From the NCBI GenBank assembly GCA_017462645.1, contig JAFTQR010000008.1:1-39492 (forward strand): a DNA stretch of 39,492 nt, read 5' to 3'. This stretch comes from Acholeplasmatales bacterium. Its GTDB lineage: Bacteria > Bacillota_I > Bacilli_A > Acholeplasmatales > Anaeroplasmataceae. Positions 7,862 to 17,317 of the stretch are shown here, piece after piece. Numbering within the stretch: the first letter of the stretch is position 1; the number at the start of each line of letters is the position of its first letter. Both the position numbers and the translations under genes were made by a program. Under the pieces are notes generated by a model. That model made no database searches. It worked only from the letters and a program-made list of their open reading frames with translations, and was not told the DNA's origin.

Positions 7862-9163
7862 CTATACTAATTTTCTATTATCAATAACACGCTTTGCCTT
7901 GCCTTCACTTCTAGCAATTGAATTAGGGCTTACAAGCTTAACCTTAGCACCGATACCTAATATGCTTCTAATATTATTTTCAATCTTCTTTTGAATTGCT
8001 TCAATAGACTTAATATCATCAGCAAATAGGTTTTCAGCCATTTCAACTAATACATCAAATGTATCAGTATTATTTTCTCTACCAACAATAATTTGATAGT
8101 TTGGAGTGATTTCATTACCAGCCTTTAATAGAATTTCTTCTATTTGAGATGGGAATACATTTACACCTCTAATGATTAGCATATCATCACTTCTACCTTG
8201 AGGCTTCTTCATTCTTACATGAGTTCTACCACATTTACAAGGCTCAACTGTAAGCTGACAAAGGTCTCTTGTACGATATCTAATAATTGGAGCACCCTCC
8301 TTAGTAATTGTAGTAAATACTAATTCACCAATAGACCCATATGGAAGTGGTTCTAATGTTTCAGGGTCAATAATTTCAGGAATAAAATGATCCTCATTAA
8401 TATGCATACCAGCCTGATATTCACATTCTCTAGAAACACCAGGTCCTAATATTTCTGTTAAACCATATACATCATATGCTTTAATTTTAAATGTTTGTTC
8501 AATTTTTTGGCGCATTTCCTCTGTCCAAGGCTCAGCACCAAAGATACCAATTCTAAGCTTTAATTGATCAACAACACCCATTTTTTCAGCAGTTTCTGCT
8601 AAATACATAGCGTATGATGGAGTACAATATAAAACTGTTACTCCAAAATCAATCATAGTTTCAATTTGTCTAGCTGTATTACCTGATGAAATAGGAACAA
8701 CCAAGCAGCCAATTTTCTCAGCACCAGCATGTGCTCCAAAGCCACCAGTAAATAAACCATAACCAAAGGCAACCTGAACAATATCATCCTTAGTAACACC
8801 TAGGGCAACTAATTGTCTAGCCATCATATCTTCCCATATTTCTAAATCATTTCTAGTGTATCCAACAACAATTCTTTTACCTGTTGTACCACTAGATGCA
8901 TGAACTCTTACAATATCACTTAATGGAGAAGCAAATAAGCCATATGGATAATAATCTCTTAAATCGGTTTTATATGAGAATGGAAGCTTAGATAAATCCT
9001 CTACACCATGAATATCTGAAGGCTTTAATCCCTTTTCATCCATTCTATTTCTAAAGCATTCTACATTTTCATACATTCTTTTAACCTGAGCTACGAGCCT
9101 TTCGCTTTGAAGCTTTACAAGCTCTTCTCTTGGCATGCATTCATATTCTTTTTGATAATACAT
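7862..9163 (-). CDS. paaK: Phenylacetate-CoA ligase family protein
   Basis: AMP-forming aryl-acid CoA ligase of 433 residues, the usual PaaK length. Motifs in order: [15 protein letters not shown] (P-loop, about 90-104), [12 protein letters not shown] (about 233-244), [20 protein letters not shown] and [21 protein letters not shown] (hinge and C-terminal subdomain). In anaerobes such enzymes convert phenylacetate, indoleacetate or 4-hydroxyphenylacetate to the CoA ester, the product or substrate of indolepyruvate:ferredoxin oxidoreductase, which is encoded immediately upstream (16-nt gap). The cluster can run as aromatic amino acid degradation yielding ATP, or in reverse for their synthesis. 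Exact acid preference is not visible. Confidence 0.9.
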   Translation of the reverse strand: MYYQKEYECMPREELVKLQSERLVAQVKRMYENVECFRNRMDEKGLKPSDIHGVEDLSKLPFSYKTDLRDYYPYGLFASPLSDIVRVHASSGTTGKRIVVGYTRNDLEIWEDMMARQLVALGVTKDDIVQVAFGYGLFTGGFGAHAGAEKIGCLVVPISSGNTARQIETMIDFGVTVLYCTPSYAMYLAETAEKMGVVDQLKLRIGIFGAEPWTEEMRQKIEQTFKIKAYDVYGLTEILGPGVSRECEYQAGMHINEDHFIPEIIDPETLEPLPYGSIGELVFTTITKEGAPIIRYRTRDLCQLTVEPCKCGRTHVRMKKPQGRSDDMLIIRGVNVFPSQIEEILLKAGNEITPNYQIIVGRENNTDTFDVLVEMAENLFADDIKSIEAIQKKIENNIRSILGIGAKVKLVSPNSIARSEGKAKRVIDNRKLV

Positions 9164-9179
9164 ATTAATAATCTCCTTA

Positions 9180-9743
9180 TTACTTATAATTATAGCCTAA
9201 ATCAAATGCCTTTAAATTTACATCTAATAGCTTAGCTGGTACAGTATTTTTAATAATCTCTACCCATTTCTCATATGAAATATTAGTTTTCTTAGCCATT
9301 ACACCAATTAAAACTACATTTACAGCTTTAATATTTCCTGCCTCTTTAGCAAGCTTAGCAGCATCTAAGCATTCTAAATTTACTAAATTTGAAATTTTCT
9401 TTTCAATGTCCTTAGGATATTCCATTGCCCCAATAATAACAGGCATTGGATTAATCATCTGATTATTAGCGATAATAACGCCATCCTTTTTTAAATAAGG
9501 TAGTGCTCTATAAGCCTCTAGCATTTCAAATGCTAGAATAATATCAGCCTCACCCTTATCAATAATTGGAGAGTAAACCTTATCACCAAATTTTACGTAT
9601 GTAACAACACTACCACCACGTTGAGACATACCATGAACCTCAGAAACCTTAACATCATATCCTTCTGCGATAACTGCGTTACCTAAAATTCTAGACGCTA
9701 AAAGTGTACCTTGTCCACCTACACCAACAATCATAATATTCAT
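9180..9743 (-). CDS. iorB: Indolepyruvate:ferredoxin oxidoreductase, beta subunit
   Basis: Gamma-type subunit of the 2-oxoacid:ferredoxin oxidoreductase family, 187 residues. [20 protein letters not shown] at the N-terminus and [19 protein letters not shown] are family signatures. It pairs with IorA to interconvert aryl-pyruvates and aryl-acetyl-CoA with ferredoxin. I place the start at 9743 because the protein family begins there and it lies 1 nt after the iorA stop. The frame is open to 9806, but that part overlaps iorA and has no family similarity. The gene is the second of the iorA-iorB-paaK-ACT operon. Confidence 0.92.
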   Translation of the reverse strand: MNIMIVGVGGQGTLLASRILGNAVIAEGYDVKVSEVHGMSQRGGSVVTYVKFGDKVYSPIIDKGEADIILAFEMLEAYRALPYLKKDGVIIANNQMINPMPVIIGAMEYPKDIEKKISNLVNLECLDAAKLAKEAGNIKAVNVVLIGVMAKKTNISYEKWVEIIKNTVPAKLLDVNLKAFDLGYNYK

Positions 9744-9744
9744 T

Positions 9745-11481
9745 TTACTCACCAACCTTCTCAATAGCATTAAATGGACATACATTAATACATAATCCAC
9801 AGCCATTACATTGATTTGTATCTATAACAATATTTCCATCACATAACGAAATTGCAGGACAGCCTAGTTTTAAGCATTGCTTACACTTCTTACAATTATC
9901 ATTAACCTTACAATTACCTACATACTTAACTGACTTTAATAATGCACATGGTCTTTGAGCAATAATAACTGATGGCTCTAAAGCATTAACCTCAGTCTTA
10001 ACCACTGCCTCAAAACTCTTAACGTCAAATGGATCAGCAACAACAATTCTCTTAACGCCTACTGCCTCAGCTAGCTTAATTAAATTAACCTGAGATGTTT
10101 CCTCTAATCTAATAGTCTTACCAGTAGTTGGATTTTGTTGATGACCTGTCATACCTGTAATTGAGTTATCTAAAATAATAACAGTATTAGCACCCTTATT
10201 ATATACAATATCAATAAGTCCTGTTATACCAGAATGAATAAATGTCGAATCGCCAATAACTGAAACAAGCTTTTTATTAAACTCAGCACCTCTAGCCTTA
10301 GCCATACCAAAGCCTGCAGATACAGATGCACCCATACAAATAGTTGTATCAACTGATTGAAGTGGGGCAACAGCTCCTAATGTATAGCATCCAATATCAC
10401 CAGATACTGTTAAACCAAGCTTCTTTAATACATAGAATGTACCTCTATGTGGACAGCCTGCACACATTACTGGTGGACGTGCTGGAATTTGTTCCTCTAC
10501 CTCAAAATAATTATTCTCTTCTAAACCTAAAACAACCTTTTTAATCATTTTAGGAGTATATTCACCTAATAAAGTAAACTTATCCTTACCAACACAATTA
10601 ATACCTAATGCCTTAACATGATTTTCAATAAATGGATCCAATTCCTCAATAATATATATAGCATCATGCTTCTTAGCAAATTCCTTAATTAAATCTGTAG
10701 GTAATGGATAAACCATACCTAGCTTTAGATAATCAACCTTATCTCCTAAAGCCTCTTTAGAATATACATAAGAAATACCAGATGTAATAACACCAATCTT
10801 AGAATTATTATCCTCTATCTTATTTAAATCTGTATTATTAGCAAAAGCTATTTCCTTTAACGCCCTATCCTCTACAACAACATGTCTTTTAATAGCATTT
10901 CCAGGCATCATAACATACTTGCCAATATTTTTATTATAATCCTTTAGCTTATAATCTTCCTTATCACATAGCTCTACTAAGCCTTGTGAATGTGATACTC
11001 TAGTAGATAATCTTATGATTACAGGTGTATCAAACTCCTCACTTAACTTAAACGCAAGCTTAGTATATTCCTTACATTCACTTGAATCAGAAGGCTCAAG
11101 CATCATAACCTTTGAGGCCTCTGCATAATGACGTGAATCCTGCTCATTTTGACTTGAATGCATACCTGGATCATCAGCAACACAGAATACCAATCCACCA
11201 TTTACACCTGTATAGCTAACTGTAAATAATGGGTCAGCCATAACATTCATACCAACATGCTTCATACAAGACATAGCTCTGGCACCTGCAATTGAAGCTC
11301 CAATTGTAACCTCTGCAGCAACCTTTTCATTAGATGCCCATTCTACATTTATATTTCCATACTCTACAATACATTCTGTAATTTCTGTACTTGGAGTTCC
11401 TGGATAAGATGAAACTACTGTAACACCAGCCTCATATGCTCCTCTTGCAACAGCAGCATTTCCAATTAATAATTTCTTCAT
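9745..11481 (-). CDS. iorA: Indolepyruvate:ferredoxin oxidoreductase, alpha subunit
   Basis: ThDP- and Fe-S-dependent catalytic subunit, 578 residues, slightly shorter than many IorA proteins (about 600). The N-terminal pyrimidine-binding domain carries SSYPGTPSTEI (24-34) and NEKVAAEVTIGASIAGARAM (51-70). The C-terminal ThDP domain has CAGCPHRG, GDIGCYTLG and GDSTFIHSG followed by DNSITGMTG. The tail holds two ferredoxin-type cysteine sets, CKKCKQCLKLGC and CNGCGLCINVCPF. It oxidises aryl-pyruvates to aryl-acetyl-CoA with ferredoxin, or runs the reverse carboxylation with reduced ferredoxin. It is first in its operon, with an AGTTATGGAGAG-like purine-rich site (GGAGAG) before the ATG and a promoter at 11533-11562. 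Confidence 0.93.
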   Translation of the reverse strand: MKKLLIGNAAVARGAYEAGVTVVSSYPGTPSTEITECIVEYGNINVEWASNEKVAAEVTIGASIAGARAMSCMKHVGMNVMADPLFTVSYTGVNGGLVFCVADDPGMHSSQNEQDSRHYAEASKVMMLEPSDSSECKEYTKLAFKLSEEFDTPVIIRLSTRVSHSQGLVELCDKEDYKLKDYNKNIGKYVMMPGNAIKRHVVVEDRALKEIAFANNTDLNKIEDNNSKIGVITSGISYVYSKEALGDKVDYLKLGMVYPLPTDLIKEFAKKHDAIYIIEELDPFIENHVKALGINCVGKDKFTLLGEYTPKMIKKVVLGLEENNYFEVEEQIPARPPVMCAGCPHRGTFYVLKKLGLTVSGDIGCYTLGAVAPLQSVDTTICMGASVSAGFGMAKARGAEFNKKLVSVIGDSTFIHSGITGLIDIVYNKGANTVIILDNSITGMTGHQQNPTTGKTIRLEETSQVNLIKLAEAVGVKRIVVADPFDVKSFEAVVKTEVNALEPSVIIAQRPCALLKSVKYVGNCKVNDNCKKCKQCLKLGCPAISLCDGNIVIDTNQCNGCGLCINVCPFNAIEKVGE

Positions 11482-11532
11482 AAATACTCTCCATTTATAT
11501 TTTTTAATTATGCAAACGCATACATATGAAAT

Positions 11533-11562
11533 ATTATATCATATTTTATATTAATTTGTAAA
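11533..11562 (-). promoter_or_regulatory. Promoter of the iorAB-paaK operon
   Basis: Minus-strand TTTACA (11562-11557), 18-nt spacer, TATAAT (11538-11533), with GGAGAG just before the iorA ATG. Confidence 0.7.
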
Positions 11563-11594
11563 TTTTAAGTTAATTATTTTAAAAAAATTAAAAT

Positions 11595-11624
11595 TTGACA
11601 AAATATACATTATTTTTTTAATAA
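11595..11624 (+). promoter_or_regulatory. Promoter of the chromate-type transporter genes
   Basis: TTGACA at 11595-11600 is a consensus -35. The -10 is poorer (TAATAA at about 11619-11624, 18 nt). It lies back to back with the iorA promoter. Confidence 0.55.
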
Positions 11625-11644
11625 AATTACCACGAGGGGATATT

Positions 11645-12193
11645 ATGTTTAACTTATTTTGGATATTTTTCAAACTCGGTTTATTTACATTTGGTGGTGG
11701 ATATGCAATGATACCACAAATTAAGGAAATCATAGTAGAAAAAAACAAATGGATGACAAATGACGAAATGCTCGAAATAATAGCAATATCAGAATCGACA
11801 CCAGGGCCTATAGCTATTAATATGGCTACCTATATTGGCTTTAAACAAAAAAAGCTTCTAGGAAGCATAGCTGCTACCTTAGGTGTCGTCCTACCATCAT
11901 TAATAATTATATTTATTATATCCTTATTTTTAGAACAATTTATGACTAACATATATGTAGGATATGCCTTTATAGGAATAAAATGTGCCGTTGCCTTTTT
12001 AATATTAAAGGCAGGCATAAATATGCTAGCAAAGATGAAAAAGAATATGTTTAATCTTATTCTATTGACATTAATATTCATATTAATGATATCCTTAGAA
12101 TTACTATCAAAGTCATTCTCATCAATATACCTAATATTATTAGGTGGAATATCAGGAATAATTTATAATTCTATTAGGAGGACAAAAATATGA
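11645..12193 (+). CDS. Chromate transporter family protein, first half
   Basis: Short-chain CHR-family membrane protein of 182 residues with about five hydrophobic helices. The signatures FKLGLFTFGGGYAMIPQI (10-27) and ESTPGPIAINMATYIG are those of ChrA N-terminal halves. In Firmicutes two short CHR proteins encoded in tandem substitute for one long antiporter. Here the second gene overlaps by 4 nt (ATGA). Known members export chromate by exchange with sulfate, but many relatives in anaerobes have unproven substrates. The stop is TGA; a TAA lies three codons further in frame. The ribosome site GAGGGG precedes the ATG. Confidence 0.88.
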   Translation: MFNLFWIFFKLGLFTFGGGYAMIPQIKEIIVEKNKWMTNDEMLEIIAISESTPGPIAINMATYIGFKQKKLLGSIAATLGVVLPSLIIIFIISLFLEQFMTNIYVGYAFIGIKCAVAFLILKAGINMLAKMKKNMFNLILLTLIFILMISLELLSKSFSSIYLILLGGISGIIYNSIRRTKI

Positions 12194-12756
12194 TTCATTT
12201 AAGACTTTTTCTTGAATTTTTTAAAATAGGTCTTTTCACATTTGGTGGTGGATACGCAATGATACCACTTATTGAAGAAACAGTTATAAAGTATAATTGG
12301 ATGGATAAAAGCCTATTCTATGATTTTATAGGTGTTTGCGAATCAACACCAGGACCTATAGCTGTTAATATGGCTACCTATATCGGTTCTACTCAAGCTG
12401 GCTTATTAGGCAGTATTATCGCAACCCTAGGTATCGTCCTACCATCATTTATTATAATAGTATTAATAGCATCTATCATGAAAAGGCTAATCATAAATAA
12501 ATATTTTCAATATTTTTTGGATGGGATAAAGCCTGTAATCATTGGCTTAATATTATCAACTGGCTTATTACTAATTCTTAATACCTTAACCTATAATAAT
12601 ATCGTAAAATTTAATATAGATATAAAATCATCATTTATTTTTATAATCATTTCTTCTATCTATTTTATTTCTAAATACTTATTTAAAAGAAAGCTAAATA
12701 CTGTTCTTTTAATTGTTATTAGCGCTATTATAGGTATATCCTTTTATATTATTTAA
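12190..12756 (+). CDS. Chromate transporter family protein, second half
   Basis: Partner short-chain CHR protein of 188 residues, clearly a duplicate of its neighbour: FKIGLFTFGGGYAMIPLIEE at 10-29 and ESTPGPIAVNMATYIGSTQAG. About five or six membrane segments follow. The start overlaps the upstream stop (ATGA) and has GGAGG 7-8 nt upstream within that gene, so translation is probably coupled and the proteins form a heterodimer. It ends at a convergent terminator shared with the GerW-like gene. Substrate is not readable from sequence. Confidence 0.88.
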   Translation: MIHLRLFLEFFKIGLFTFGGGYAMIPLIEETVIKYNWMDKSLFYDFIGVCESTPGPIAVNMATYIGSTQAGLLGSIIATLGIVLPSFIIIVLIASIMKRLIINKYFQYFLDGIKPVIIGLILSTGLLLILNTLTYNNIVKFNIDIKSSFIFIIISSIYFISKYLFKRKLNTVLLIVISAIIGISFYII

Positions 12757-12760
12757 AAAA

Positions 12761-12778
12761 ATAGGGTAAAAACCCTAT
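12761..12778. terminator. Bidirectional terminator between convergent genes
   Basis: Stem ATAGGGT/ACCCTAT (12761-12767, 12772-12778) with A/T runs on both sides. It serves the plus-strand transporter pair and the minus-strand GerW-like gene, whose stop codon lies inside the stem. Confidence 0.75.
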
Positions 12779-13107
12779 ATTTTCAAATTCTTCAATATAT
12801 TATTAACATCAATATTATTTAGCATATTAGGTATTACATCCATAATACCTTCTTTTTTATCTAATTCCTCAAGATTAATAATTTCTATATTACTATTTAA
12901 TACCTTCAATATACAAATAGGTGTTACGTTAAGATTTCCACTTAAGCCATCACCATTATTACTTTTAATATCTGTTTTAACAGTTAAAAAGGAAACCTTA
13001 GCCTTATATACAGGTATAATATATAAGCCATCATTAATTAGCATTTTCTCACCTAAGACTATTCTTCCATCTAATAGCTTAGAAATAAAGTCAAAATTTT
13101 CAATTAT
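12775..13107 (-). CDS. GerW/YtfJ-family protein with non-canonical start
   Basis: Small protein related to GerW/YtfJ of spore formers. From 13089 down the frame reads SKLLDG, then IVLGEK, then NDGLYIIPV, which aligns with the family pattern of a helix, D....IIGDP, then PDG..IIPVSKVSFGF. A weakened Gly-rich segment (NNGDGLSGNLNVTPICIL) follows. The first ATG in frame is at 13044, after this conserved part, and there is no ATG, GTG or TTG between it and an in-frame TGA at 13113. AAGGA (13119-13115) lies 7 nt before ATA (13107) and 10 nt before ATT (13104). I therefore extend the gene to the ATA, which overlaps the asnB stop as AUAA. The ATG at 13044 with AGGTGAG is the alternative, giving 89 residues. 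Its function here is unknown. Confidence 0.6.
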   Translation of the reverse strand: MIENFDFISKLLDGRIVLGEKMLINDGLYIIPVYKAKVSFLTVKTDIKSNNGDGLSGNLNVTPICILKVLNSNIEIINLEELDKKEGIMDVIPNMLNNIDVNNILKNLKI

Positions 13108-14903
13108 TCTTCAATCCTTATATTATATTTTTTAAACCAGTAATCTATTTGATATAAATAGGCAAATAGAGCGGTCTTTCTCATAAGCTGACCATACCAT
13201 GGTGCTTCTAGCTCATCATCTGAGCTAATTAAATTATTTAAATAGTCTATATCTAAAAGCTCATATAAAATACTATTCTTATCATTTAAACATTCTATTA
13301 AAAGCTCCTTAACCCTTCTATTATATTCACTTGAATTACTTTTAGGATAAGGGCTCTTTTTTCTTTTAATAACAGACTTATCTACAATATCCTTATAAGC
13401 ATCTCTTAAAAGCTTTTTTTCAGTTTTATATCTATATTTATATTTATATGGCATATTATATAAAAGCTCTACAACTTCTTTATCACAAAAAGGAACTCTA
13501 ACCTCTAATGAGGCACCCATAGTCATACGATCCTTTCTATCTAATAAATTAGTCATAAAATATTTAATATTAAGATATGTCATTATTCGATGCTTTTTAT
13601 CTGTTTCTGATTCATCTAATAAAATAGGCGCCTCAGCTAAAGCCATATCATATTCATTCTTTATATATTCCTCAAGATTAAGTTTTTCTCTCCATTTATT
13701 GTTTAATAGCTTATTCTTTAATTCTATATTTCTAATCCAAGGAAATATTTTCATTTCCTTATTCTTTTTATAAAACCATGAATATCCACCAAATAGCTCA
13801 TCAGCACATTCACCAGACATACTAACCTTATGCTTTTTAGCTATATTCTTAGCTAAATAATATAATGAGCTATCAATATCAGTCATACCTGGTGTATCTC
13901 TTAAATCAACAGCTGTTTTTAAATTTTCAACTAATGATTTATTATCTACAATTACACAATGTAAATTTGAATCAATATCATCGCTAATAATTTTAGCAAA
14001 ATCTAAATCCTTAGATATTTCAAAATCATTAGGCTTAAATTCATTACTATCCTGATAATCGATATTATAAGTATCTAAATTATTACTATTTCTTGCGACA
14101 ACTGTAGAAATAATAGATGAGTCTAATCCACCTGATAAGAATGAGGAAACACCTACATCTGATACCATTTGTCTTTTTATAGCTTTAGATAAAACCTCTT
14201 CTGTTTTAGCTACAGCCTCTTTATAGCTCATATTATTTTTATACACTGGTATTTCATAATATTTATGAATTTTTAAACCATTTTCCTTATCAAATATCAG
14301 CATATGTCCAGGCTTTAACTCATATATATTCTTAAATACTGTTTTACCCTGACTATGAGATGGCCCCATTCCAAATAGCTCACATAATCCCTCTTTATTA
14401 ATAACAGCCTCATTTGTATATTCTAATATAGCCTTTATCTCACTTGCAATAAATAAATCATTATCTATTATCGTATAATATAATGGCTTTACCCCGAACA
14501 TATCTCTTGCCGCAATTACCTTGTTATCAGCCTCATATACAAATGAAAATATTCCATTAAGCTTTTTTAAGGAATTTGCTCCATAGCTCATTAAAAGCTT
14601 TAATAATAATAAGGTATCGCTATGATTTTCCAATCTAATATTATTTTTATTTAATAATTCTATTAGCTCATCCTGATTATATAGTTCACCATTATAAATT
14701 AAATGATGATTTAATATACTCATAGGCTGATTACCATTTTCTATATCAATAATTGATAATCTTTTATGACCAAAGCTATGATTCTTAGTAAATAAATAAC
14801 CAAAGGAATCAGGTCCTCTATGATTTAGCTTATCACATGCTAAAATAAATTTATTGTAATCAGTAGGGCTATAGAAATTACTTTTATATACAATACCACA
14901 CAA
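13104..14903 (-). CDS. asnB: Asparagine synthase (glutamine-hydrolysing)
   Basis: Makes asparagine from aspartate, glutamine and ATP in the cytosol. The N-terminal Ntn glutaminase domain needs Cys as residue 2, and CGIVYKS follows directly after a TTG at 14903. That TTG has AGGAG 9 nt upstream, so I choose it over the TTG at 14912, which would leave MISL before the Cys. NHRGPDSFGY and RLSII are glutaminase motifs. The synthetase domain shows the PP-loop FLSGGLDSSIIS (about 255-266) and SGECADELFGGY. The length of 599 matches AsnB of Firmicutes. A terminator isolates it from the upstream DUF1653 gene; the GerW-like gene follows with overlap. Confidence 0.92.
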   Translation of the reverse strand: MCGIVYKSNFYSPTDYNKFILACDKLNHRGPDSFGYLFTKNHSFGHKRLSIIDIENGNQPMSILNHHLIYNGELYNQDELIELLNKNNIRLENHSDTLLLLKLLMSYGANSLKKLNGIFSFVYEADNKVIAARDMFGVKPLYYTIIDNDLFIASEIKAILEYTNEAVINKEGLCELFGMGPSHSQGKTVFKNIYELKPGHMLIFDKENGLKIHKYYEIPVYKNNMSYKEAVAKTEEVLSKAIKRQMVSDVGVSSFLSGGLDSSIISTVVARNSNNLDTYNIDYQDSNEFKPNDFEISKDLDFAKIISDDIDSNLHCVIVDNKSLVENLKTAVDLRDTPGMTDIDSSLYYLAKNIAKKHKVSMSGECADELFGGYSWFYKKNKEMKIFPWIRNIELKNKLLNNKWREKLNLEEYIKNEYDMALAEAPILLDESETDKKHRIMTYLNIKYFMTNLLDRKDRMTMGASLEVRVPFCDKEVVELLYNMPYKYKYRYKTEKKLLRDAYKDIVDKSVIKRKKSPYPKSNSSEYNRRVKELLIECLNDKNSILYELLDIDYLNNLISSDDELEAPWYGQLMRKTALFAYLYQIDYWFKKYNIRIEE

Positions 14904-14955
14904 ACTAATCAACTCCTATATTAGCATATGAAATTAGTCTATTTATGCAACAAAA

Positions 14956-14977
14956 AAATGCTGATTATTCAGCATTT
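14956..14977 (-). terminator. Terminator of the comEA-comEC-DUF1653 operon
   Basis: Stem AAATGCTGA/TCAGCATTT with a 4-nt loop. The stop codon of the DUF1653 gene forms the loop and a T-run follows on the minus strand. Confidence 0.85.
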
Positions 14978-15186
14978 TTATCACCTATATATTGAAATCT
15001 TTTAACAATACTTCCATCAGATAATTTAACATCCTCATCCCACATATAGATAGGTCTTACCCAAATATCTTGATTTTTAACTGATCTATATACGACCATT
15101 TTTTCTAATGTTTCACTATGAGAAGCTATTCCAATAGCCTCATAAATATTTCCCTTATAATGCTTATAAATACCTAATTTAATCAT
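14965..15186 (-). CDS. DUF1653 protein
   Basis: 73-residue protein matching the DUF1653 pattern: LGIYKHYKGNIYEAIGIASHSETLE, then MVVYRS, WVRPIYMW and VKRFQYIG. Family members are small cytosolic beta-rich proteins of unknown role, often encoded near metabolic or DNA-related genes. It follows comEC by 25 nt with a GAGGTG site and is the last gene before a terminator. There is no evidence that it acts in competence. Confidence 0.85.
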   Translation of the reverse strand: MIKLGIYKHYKGNIYEAIGIASHSETLEKMVVYRSVKNQDIWVRPIYMWDEDVKLSDGSIVKRFQYIGDKNAE

Positions 15187-15211
15187 ATTAACACCTCAGT
15201 TTAATTATAAA

Positions 15212-17317
15212 CTATTTATAAGCTCTTGCCCATAATTTTTCATTAAAAATATAAAATTCAATATTACCATTATATCTAGTTTGATAAATATATTCATATT
15301 TAGATAATCTATTCATTACCTCTATGTCAGGCAACCCGTAATAATTATTTAATCCTACACTTACTATAGAATATTTAGGAGTAACATATTCTAAAAACTC
15401 TTCTGATGATGATGTTTTAGAGCCATGATGACCAACCTTTAAAACATCACTATCTAAATAGGTGCTATATTGATTAATTAAATCATTTTCCTCTTCTATA
15501 GTCATATCGCCACAAAATAAAAATTTATATCCTTCTATATTAACCTTAATAACAATAGAATTAGAATTTGTATCACTATATCTATTAATAGGTCCAATAA
15601 TATCAAAATAGACATCATCCATGTAAAAGCCATAATTATAATCAACAGCCTTATAGCTATATTCTTCTAGCATTTCAAAGCCATTATCATATTTAGGAAT
15701 TAGTATATTCTTTATATTATAATTATCTAATATTATTTCTAAATCACCTATATGATCATTATCAGAATGAGTTAATATTAAATAATCAATAGTAGATAAT
15801 CCTGTAGACATAAGATAATCATTACAATTATATGCATCAATTAAAACAATACCCTTATTATTTTTTAATTCTATAATAGCACTATCACCTTGACCTACAT
15901 CAATAAATGTTATTTTATGGAATGGATTAAAAAGCCTATAATTAGCAATTATAAAGATAAAAAAGCTAAAGTAAATAATTGAAATAAGCCTTCTTCTTTC
16001 TTTTATTATAGAAACTATAATGAAAGAATAAATTAAATAATATAGGGCTTTAATATAGATATTAAGGGTAGGAATATTTATAGCAAATGATGATTTATTT
16101 AATCCTATAATATAGCTATTAAATAATGAAAATATTGGATTAATTAATATATCCAAAATAGGAAATATAGCTAATATAAAGGATAATGGCATTACTATTA
16201 TAGTTGTTATAGTAGTTAATATTGGAGCTAATAATAATGATGTAATTGATATTTTATTAGAAATAGATGCCACAAATGGCAAGGTTAAAAAATAAATTAA
16301 TAAATGGAGCTTATAGCTTCCTATTAATCCATTATTCTTTTTTATTATTTCATTTGAAAAGATAAGGATAAAGCTGACTAAATATGATAAGATAAAGCCT
16401 GTTTGATATATTTGATATGGATTCATCAAAATCATTATTAACATTGATATTGATAAAATATCAAGCTTTGTATATTTTATTTTTGCCTTATTATTTAACG
16501 CTCCAATAATTAAAAATAATAAAGCTCTTAGACATGATGGAGGATACCCAATTATTATTACATATATTGTTATTATTGTGATAGGTATTAAACTATATCT
16601 ATATTTAAATAATTTTAATAATAAAAAAGAAATAATCTTATATAGCATCAATATATGAAGACCACTTATAGCTAATATATGTGATAGACCCAATATTTGA
16701 TAACCCTCATTTAGCTCATCATCAATATTATTATTACCAAAAACCAAGGCTTCTACATATTGATATGAGGCGTTTGATAAATGTTTTTCTAAATAATTCA
16801 AATAGTTATATTTAATATTATTAATTGAAAATCCACTTTTAATAAATTTTGATTCTAATACCTTAGCACTAAAGCTAATACCTTTTGATAATAGGTATTC
16901 ATTATAATCAAAATCATTTGAAGAGGATTTTTCAGATTTATCATACAATTTAAGCTTACATTTGATTTTATCTCCAGGGCTATATGAATGATTTTTTTCA
17001 TATGCTAGAATTTTAATATTATCAATTTTTATAATATATGATTCATTATCTATAACATTAATTATATCAGCATAATAATACTCCTTATCTTCTAGTTTTT
17101 TATTATTTTGTATAGTATGTATTAAAAATATTAAGCTAATTATTATTAAAATCGGTAATAAATATTTGGTATTTTTATATATAAATACTAAATATATAGC
17201 TAATAATATAAAAAATAAGGGATATTTAATAGCTATAAGAAATATAATAACCGCTATCAATAAAAAATGAAAATCATTACAAAACGGCTTGTTCCTTAAT
17301 AACCTTAATAATTTCAT
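15212..17317 (-). CDS. comEC: DNA internalisation competence protein ComEC/Rec2
   Basis: Membrane channel for single-stranded DNA uptake, 701 residues. The N-terminal part has membrane helices and an OB-like segment (YYADIINVIDNESYIIKI). The competence domain carries LGLSHILAISGLHILML (about 207-223) and several helices. The C-terminal metallo-beta-lactamase-like domain has FIDVGQGDSAII (about 470), LTHSDNDHIGD and GHHGSKTSS. All standard parts are present. The start at 17317 has AGAGG 6 nt upstream, and the gene overlaps the end of comEA by 41 nt, indicating coupled expression. No pilus or comF/comG genes are in the window, so full competence cannot be judged. Confidence 0.92.
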   Translation of the reverse strand: MKLLRLLRNKPFCNDFHFLLIAVIIFLIAIKYPLFFILLAIYLVFIYKNTKYLLPILIIISLIFLIHTIQNNKKLEDKEYYYADIINVIDNESYIIKIDNIKILAYEKNHSYSPGDKIKCKLKLYDKSEKSSSNDFDYNEYLLSKGISFSAKVLESKFIKSGFSINNIKYNYLNYLEKHLSNASYQYVEALVFGNNNIDDELNEGYQILGLSHILAISGLHILMLYKIISFLLLKLFKYRYSLIPITIITIYVIIIGYPPSCLRALLFLIIGALNNKAKIKYTKLDILSISMLIMILMNPYQIYQTGFILSYLVSFILIFSNEIIKKNNGLIGSYKLHLLIYFLTLPFVASISNKISITSLLLAPILTTITTIIVMPLSFILAIFPILDILINPIFSLFNSYIIGLNKSSFAINIPTLNIYIKALYYLIYSFIIVSIIKERRRLISIIYFSFFIFIIANYRLFNPFHKITFIDVGQGDSAIIELKNNKGIVLIDAYNCNDYLMSTGLSTIDYLILTHSDNDHIGDLEIILDNYNIKNILIPKYDNGFEMLEEYSYKAVDYNYGFYMDDVYFDIIGPINRYSDTNSNSIVIKVNIEGYKFLFCGDMTIEEENDLINQYSTYLDSDVLKVGHHGSKTSSSEEFLEYVTPKYSIVSVGLNNYYGLPDIEVMNRLSKYEYIYQTRYNGNIEFYIFNEKLWARAYK

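Noticed and set aside
9744-9806. Longer iorB start at 9806
   Set aside because: The extra 21 residues overlap iorA and do not resemble the family; ATG 9743 directly follows the iorA stop.
11551-11748. Minus-strand frame upstream of iorA
   Set aside because: It covers the divergent promoters and the start of the transporter gene, and has no ribosome site or recognisable protein.
11830-12081. Minus-strand frame opposite the first chr gene
   Set aside because: It lies wholly within a clear CHR-family gene on the other strand.
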